Origin: Avena insularis
Lineage: Eukaryota > Streptophyta > Magnoliopsida > Poales > Poaceae
Reading direction: 5' to 3'
NCBI GenBank assembly: GCA_023614405.1
Contig: CM042688.1
Coordinates: forward strand, 64,838,253 to 64,902,252
DNA length: 64,000 bases
Shown here: one piece after another, positions 59,069 to 64,000 of the stretch
Layout of the letters: every line of letters starts with the position of its first letter
Numbering within the stretch: position 1 is the first letter of the stretch
Notes under the pieces: generated by a model
Databases searched by the model: none
The model's input: only the letters and a program-made list of their open reading frames with translations
Told to the model about the DNA's origin: nothing
Position numbers and translations under genes: made by a program

Positions 59069-59408
59069 TGGCGAGATCCTGCGTAAATGGATAACTGCGT
59101 TCGTGCGACCAGGCCAGGCGCCAAGCGCGTGTTCACCCGGTGGGTAAAAGCAGCGGCTCACGCACACGTCCGCCATGGCACGGGCACCGCTGCCGGGGGC
59201 ACGGCAGCCGGTTTGCTGGACCAACAAGCAAGAACCGGCGACAGGCTCCTTTCTCGTGCCCGCGCGTTCCTCTGCACAAAGGCTGATAAAACGGCGTCTC
59301 CGTGTTCCCATGGCTCGTGGTTTTCGAGCTCCACCGACGCAGAGACAATTGCGTTTTATTTTACCCCCTCGATCTCTTTTCGTTTCCTTTTTCACCTAGC
59401 AGGGATAA
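59069..59408. other. Short unassigned GC-rich spacer
   Basis: Nothing supported. Open frames on both strands overlap each other without a recognisable domain. Confidence 0.5.
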
Positions 59409-59452
59409 TTTTTTTTTTTGCGAAAAAATGTATTCATTAACTTATAGGAGTA

Positions 59453-62400
59453 TTACAAATCATCAGTTACAATATCCTGAATTTCTTGAGGTCCGTTCCT
59501 AATCCAGAATTGAGTTTTTTCCAACTCTCTACCAAGGCTAGCTAACCTATGACTAGCTGCATTTTGGCTCCGGTCGATTTTCTTTATACTGCACTCTCTT
59601 TCCATGAGGTTCTGCCTGATGTTTGTAATCATATGCACCATAGGGGAGGCGTCTCTTTCTGAGGAATCAATCATAGAAACTGCATTAGCACAATCTAGCT
59701 CTATGTCGATTGGTGCCTCAGTCCAATTGAGCGCCAGTTTTAGCCCTTCTTCACATGCTGCAATTTTCGCTTCAAGTGCCGATGCACAGTTCTGCAAGGA
59801 TCTACAAGCTGCAAACCACACCACGCCTTCATGGTTCCTGAGGATCATCCCAGTACCTGCAGTACCCAGTCTCTGTATGAAGCTACCATCGACGTTCAGC
59901 TTCATTCTTCCCTCTGGGGTACGCCACGTATGTCTGCTCCGTTTGTTTCTTCAGAGTTCGTCGTTTGTCCATTGTGATCACCTGCTTGCCTTTAATATGG
60001 TCTGCTTGTGGGCATTGTTTGAAGGCCATAAGGGTTTCTACATAACTGCAAAGAAAGCGTCGTGAAACCTCTATCGGCGGAGCAGGTTTCCCGTGAGTGA
60101 GTTCGTTATGGACATGCCAATTCCTCCATAGCAACATGAGTAGCAGTAATCGTTGCTTTTCCTGTAGCTTGTCAAGGAGAGGCAAGACCCAGTCTGTCCC
60201 ATTACGCAGTATGTCCCCCTCCTTAGGTAACTCCCAGCATTCACTCATCCCATTCCAGAGACTGCGGGCATGCGGGCATGTTATGAGAGCATGGTAAGTG
60301 TCCTCATCTTCCTGGCCGCAAATAGGGCATGTACCAACTTCAGTCATTTTCCTCCTTTTCATATTTAGTTGTGTGGCCAGCCCATTTCTTGCCAGTTTCC
60401 AAGCAAATGTCTGTACCTTTGGCGGAGCCCAGCTGTGCCAGATCAAGTTCCATTCGCCGTTATCTCCATATGGGCGACTGCTGGTAGTAGCTATATCTTC
60501 TTCCCTCATCCTCGCCTCCATACCCAGCCTATATGCGCTACGAACTGAAAATACTCCTTTACTATCTGGGTTCCATGCTATGAAGTCATCGTCATTCCTA
60601 GTAGAGGCCTTGATCTTTTTTATCTGTTGGATGTCAATGGGTAGGAACCATCGGTGCAGTAGTTGCATGTTCCACGAGCCATCTGGTAGTAGCAAATCGA
60701 ACACCCATTTCAGCCTGCATCTCCCCCTCGGAGAGATGGGGGTTAATTGATGGTGTCTTGGAATCCATGGGTCTCTCCAGATCCTTACCTCTGAGCCATT
60801 ACCGATCCTCCATATTGCACCCTTTTTAATCAAATTTAGCCCATGTTCTATAGCATGCCAAGTTGACGAACCATTACCCGTGAAGACAGTATCCAACAGA
60901 TTCCCGCTTGGGTAGTATTTTGCTCTCAGTAGTTGTGCACATAAGGAGTCGGGCTGTTTTATCAGACGCCACACTTGTCTAGACAGCAGGGCCTGATTGA
61001 ACAATCTCATGTCTTTGAATCCCATACCCCCATGTTTTTTCGGTCTCAGCAGCATGTCCCATGCAACCCAGTGGGTTTTCCTCTTTCCCTGTTCTGATCC
61101 CCACCAAAAGTTCCTGATTATTTTCTCCAGATCATCACATAACCCAACCGGGAGTTTATATACACCCATCACATATGTTGCCAGAGCTTGTCCAACCGCC
61201 TTAATCATCACCTCTCTACCTCCTTGGGCCATATGGTTCTCTCCCACTTGCATGAATCTTTTGGCTAATTTTCCTTGTAGACTCTGGAACTTTCCTTTTG
61301 CCATACGGCCTTCTGGGGTCGGTAGCCCAAGATATTTTGTTTCAAAATTTTTCTCCACCACCTGTAGTTCCTCCATAACTAACCTTTTGTTCTCCTCCAC
61401 ACATGCAGGGCCGAAATAGATTGAGCACTTAGCCAGGTTGATTAGCTGGCCTGTACTACTGATATACTTGTTCAGCACATGCATCACTCGCTTTGCTTGC
61501 ATTGGCTCAGCTTTAAAAAATAGGAGACTATCGTCTGCAAATAGTAAGTGTGATATACCTGGTGCTCGTCTACAAATTTGGACAGGGGTGATCTGGTTCC
61601 CATGTACCTCTTTGCTTAACAAGGCAGACAAACCATCAGCAATGAACAAAAATAGAAAGGGCGATAAGGGATCACCTTGACGCAAGCCGCGTGAAGGCGA
61701 GAACGATTCAGACAGGGCACCATTAAATTTCACCTTATACCTCACAGTGGACACACACTCCATTATCCATTCGATCCACCTATGAGAGAAGCCCAGTCTT
61801 TCCATCGATCTCCTTAAGAAACCCCAATCGACCCTGTCATAGGCCTTTGACAGATCGAGTTTGTAAGCACATAATTCCTTATTTACGTTTGTGTTATGCT
61901 CAATAAAATGCAGACATTCGAAAGCAATTAGAGCGTTATCTGTGATAAGCCGCCCCGGAACAAAGGCACTTTGATTTGGCGAGATGAGCTCCCCTAGAAT
62001 AGGCCTAAGTCGATTGACAAGGCATTTAGCCACAATCTTATAAAGCACTGTGCAAAGGCTGATGGGTCTAAACTCTTTCAGCTCCGTTGGATGGTCCACC
62101 TTTGGGATTAAAACCACAGTGGCCTCATTAACGCCCCCTGGCATCTGACCTGTGTGGAAGAACATTTTTGCCGCTGCTATAATTTCAGTTTTTATCACAC
62201 CCCAATTTCTCTGATAGAACCTTGCAGGGAATCCATCCGGACCTGGGGCCTTTAATGGCCCTATCTGAAACAGCGCATTAGATATTTCCTCTTCTGTGAA
62301 ATCTCTGATTAGGTCTGCATTCATCTCATCCGTGATCTTCCTGTCCAAAAGTGGAACCACTTCCTCCGGATTGATGTTCGGATCTCTTGTGAACAGTTCC

Positions 62401-62561
62401 TTAAAGTAGGAACTTGCCATGCGCTCCATATCGGTTGGGGATGTTTTCCACACTCCATTTATGTCTTTGAGTTTCTGTATTTTATTTTTCCTTGCTCGCC
62501 ACACTGCTTTCTTTCTGATGAAAGAATTTTGTATTTCGGTCACCCTCTTTGAGCCAGGCAA
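59453..62561 (-). pseudogene. LINE ORF2: reverse transcriptase, zinc finger and RNase H
   Basis: RT occupies most of 62561-59883: [39 protein letters not shown] and the catalytic FADDSLLFF, then a thumb/connection region and a C-terminal CPICGQ...HALITCPH finger. A one-base shift near 59900 separates it from the RNase H domain (59905-59453): [28 protein letters not shown] and [11 protein letters not shown]. The start at 62561 is not a true start: it is a second frameshift from the endonuclease frame. Frames overlap at both joints, and the protein reads through if each indel is ignored. RT copies the element's RNA at the nicked target; RNase H would remove the template. Confidence 0.92.
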
Positions 62562-63609
62562 TGCGAGAACGCTGGAGCCACATCATCTCTTCCCTGTAGA
62601 GCAGCTCATCAATATAGTCGGTGATTCTCCGAATTTCCTCCTTATGCACGTTATTATCATTATGTGCCAGCAAATTTCCTAGTTTCTTCTTCTGCTTATC
62701 CAGCTCTTGGATTACATTACCGAACTTCTTTCTGCTCCAACCGTGCAAAGCTTCCATTACCTTGTTAAGCTTATACAAGACACCATCAAGGTCCCGTTGT
62801 TCCTCTTCCGCTTTCCACATATTTTCGATAATCTCAGGAAGTTCCCCTGCGCGCTCCCACATGATTTCATACTGTCGAGGTGAGAGTCTGGTTGGTCCCC
62901 TTTGTTCCTGCTGAAATTTTACCAGAAGCATTAGATGATCAGAGCGAGTAGTAACCACATGGTTTACCTCCGCATTACTGTATATGCTTCGCCAATTATT
63001 GTCTGCCACAGCTCGATCCAGCCTCACTTTGACATTATAGTTACCTTGTCTTTTATTATCATAAGTGTAAGGTAATCCTGCAAAACCAATGTCAACAAGC
63101 CCACATATTTGAAGAGCATCACGAAAGGCAGTCATTTGATTTTCAGCCCTTGGTACTCTAGATAAATGCTCAAATTGCCATAATGCTTCATTAAAATCCC
63201 CAAAAACTAACCAGGGAAGGTCTGATTCCTGTTTGAGCTCCTGTAGTTGATCCCAGAATTTGTGTCTGTTTTCCACTTTAGGCTCCCCATAAACACATGT
63301 TATCCGCCAAAGCGCTTCATCCGGAAACAGCCTGATATACGCATCAATATAGTTTTTATTCATCGATTTGATCTCAACGTACAAGGACTCATGCCAGAAG
63401 AGGGCTAATCCCCCACTTAGGCCCTCACTACTGACACCCACAAAACCACGAAGACCTAAACGGCAGCGAAGGCGCCGCACTTTATTTTTATTCTGCCTAG
63501 TTTCAGAAAGGAAGATAAACCTAGGACGCAAAGACTTGGAGACCGACACCAACTCCTGAATTGTCGAGGCTCCACCCGCACCCCGACAATTCCAACCCAG
63601 ACAACTCAT
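62482..63609 (-). pseudogene. LINE ORF2 N-terminus: AP-type endonuclease
   Basis: The likely start is the ATG at 63609 (MSCLGWNCRGAGG); an upstream in-frame ATG at 63627 also exists. Motifs of an apurinic-like endonuclease are all present: WNCRG, FLSETR, YGEPKVE, WLVFGDFNE, KVRLDRAVAD and the catalytic SDH. The helical linker to RT follows ([29 protein letters not shown]), after which a small insertion near 62520 throws the frame into a stop at 62482. The enzyme nicks target DNA to prime reverse transcription. Confidence 0.92.
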
Positions 63610-63986
63610 TGTCCCTGACGAGACCACACATTTGGCCTCGTCAGTTTACCGGTAGTCCCTGTTCCGGCAACACCTTTTTTCTTGATAATACCTCCCGACC
63701 CTCCAAGCAGCTCTTTCTTCCTTTCACCTCCATGACCTGTGTTGATCGTCTTGCCTTTTTTCTTCTCCCCCTTTGTTCCCCCATAGTTGAGAGAAAGGTT
63801 CAGGTCGAGCTTCTCTCCTTGTACCTCAGACTCCTCCACTCCACGTTTCCCTAGCACCGAATCTGCATTCGTCATCGACACATCCGTAGCGCTACCAATA
63901 GAGGCTTCCAACTCCCGTATAGCAGGTATCATATCACTTGACCTCGGCCCTGTCGGACCACCATTACTTCCAGCGCCATCTGACAT
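63606..63986 (-). CDS. LINE ORF1 C-terminal part
   Basis: The open frame ends at 63606, overlapping the ORF2 start, and reaches the window edge region; the ATG at 63986 may be internal. It is rich in Gly, Lys and Ser with a conserved-looking LDLNLSLNYG stretch and a basic tail. No zinc knuckle is in the visible part. In plant LINEs ORF1 binds the element RNA. Confidence 0.65.
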   Translation of the reverse strand: MSDGAGSNGGPTGPRSSDMIPAIRELEASIGSATDVSMTNADSVLGKRGVEESEVQGEKLDLNLSLNYGGTKGEKKKGKTINTGHGGERKKELLGGSGGIIKKKGVAGTGTTGKLTRPNVWSRQGQ

Positions 63987-64000
63987 CTGTGCTAGTGCTT

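Larger units (their letters stand above)
59409..64000 (-). mobile_element. L1-type LINE, 5' part outside window
   Basis: In minus-strand order: end of ORF1, endonuclease, reverse transcriptase, zinc knuckle, RNase H, then an A-run (eleven T on the plus strand at 59409-59419). This is the standard order of plant L1-type elements with an RNase H domain. ORF2 is nearly intact, broken only by two small frameshifts, so the insertion is fairly young. The 5' end and target duplication cannot be seen. Confidence 0.92.

Noticed and set aside
59087..59440. Plus-strand open frame of about 117 codons next to the LINE tail
   Set aside because: Overlaps similar-length frames on both strands in GC-rich DNA and runs into the LINE poly-A; no domain.

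Overview
This is nuclear DNA of a grass, most likely a member of the Triticeae (wheat, barley or Aegilops type). The evidence is nested LTR retrotransposons of families I associate with that tribe, Stowaway MITEs with CTCCCTCCG-type ends and TA target duplications, and multi-exon plant genes. Family placement comes from recognising motifs, not from a database search. I see no bacterial, organellar or viral operon, no CRISPR array and no tRNA or rRNA gene.

Layout. 1-14945: a tandem Ty1-copia array on the minus strand with three LTRs and two decayed internal regions, inserted into the LTR of an Athila-type Gypsy element. 14946-20020: that Athila-type element (minus strand), with gag and a protease remnant but no pol, plus part of a second internal region. 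20021-21251: minus-strand Tat-type Gypsy remnant (RNase H, integrase). 21252-23830: plus-strand Tat-type 5' LTR and gag. 23831-29548: minus-strand Sirevirus-type copia element (3' LTR, extra ORF3, RNase H, RT), cut off at its 5' side. 29549-30540: Athila-type LTR fragment. 30541-37824: a DUF295-like gene, now a pseudogene, split just before its start codon by a 4.75-kb TG...CA element (30881-35630) with a perfect CCGCT target duplication. 39116-39843: broken SIAH/SINA-like gene. 39844-43850: repeat-rich DNA with internally duplicated tracts. 43860-46060: Gypsy and LINE fragments.

47958-56200 is the gene island. On the plus strand is a 12-exon gene for a plastid YBEY/HAD fusion protein whose YbeY metal-site histidines are all encoded as arginine. 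Facing it tail to tail is a two-exon OXS3-like gene on the minus strand. 56200-59400 is mostly unassigned, with a MITE end and a possible retroposon. 59409-64000 is a minus-strand L1-type LINE with ORF1 end, endonuclease, RT and RNase H, running off the window.

The only genes that look intact are the YBEY/HAD gene and the OXS3-like gene. Everything else coding is transposon-derived or pseudogenised. Most breaks are in-frame stops or single frameshifts; two stops (in the Sirevirus pol and the DUF295-like gene) fit C-to-T changes in CpG or CHG context, as expected in methylated repeat DNA.
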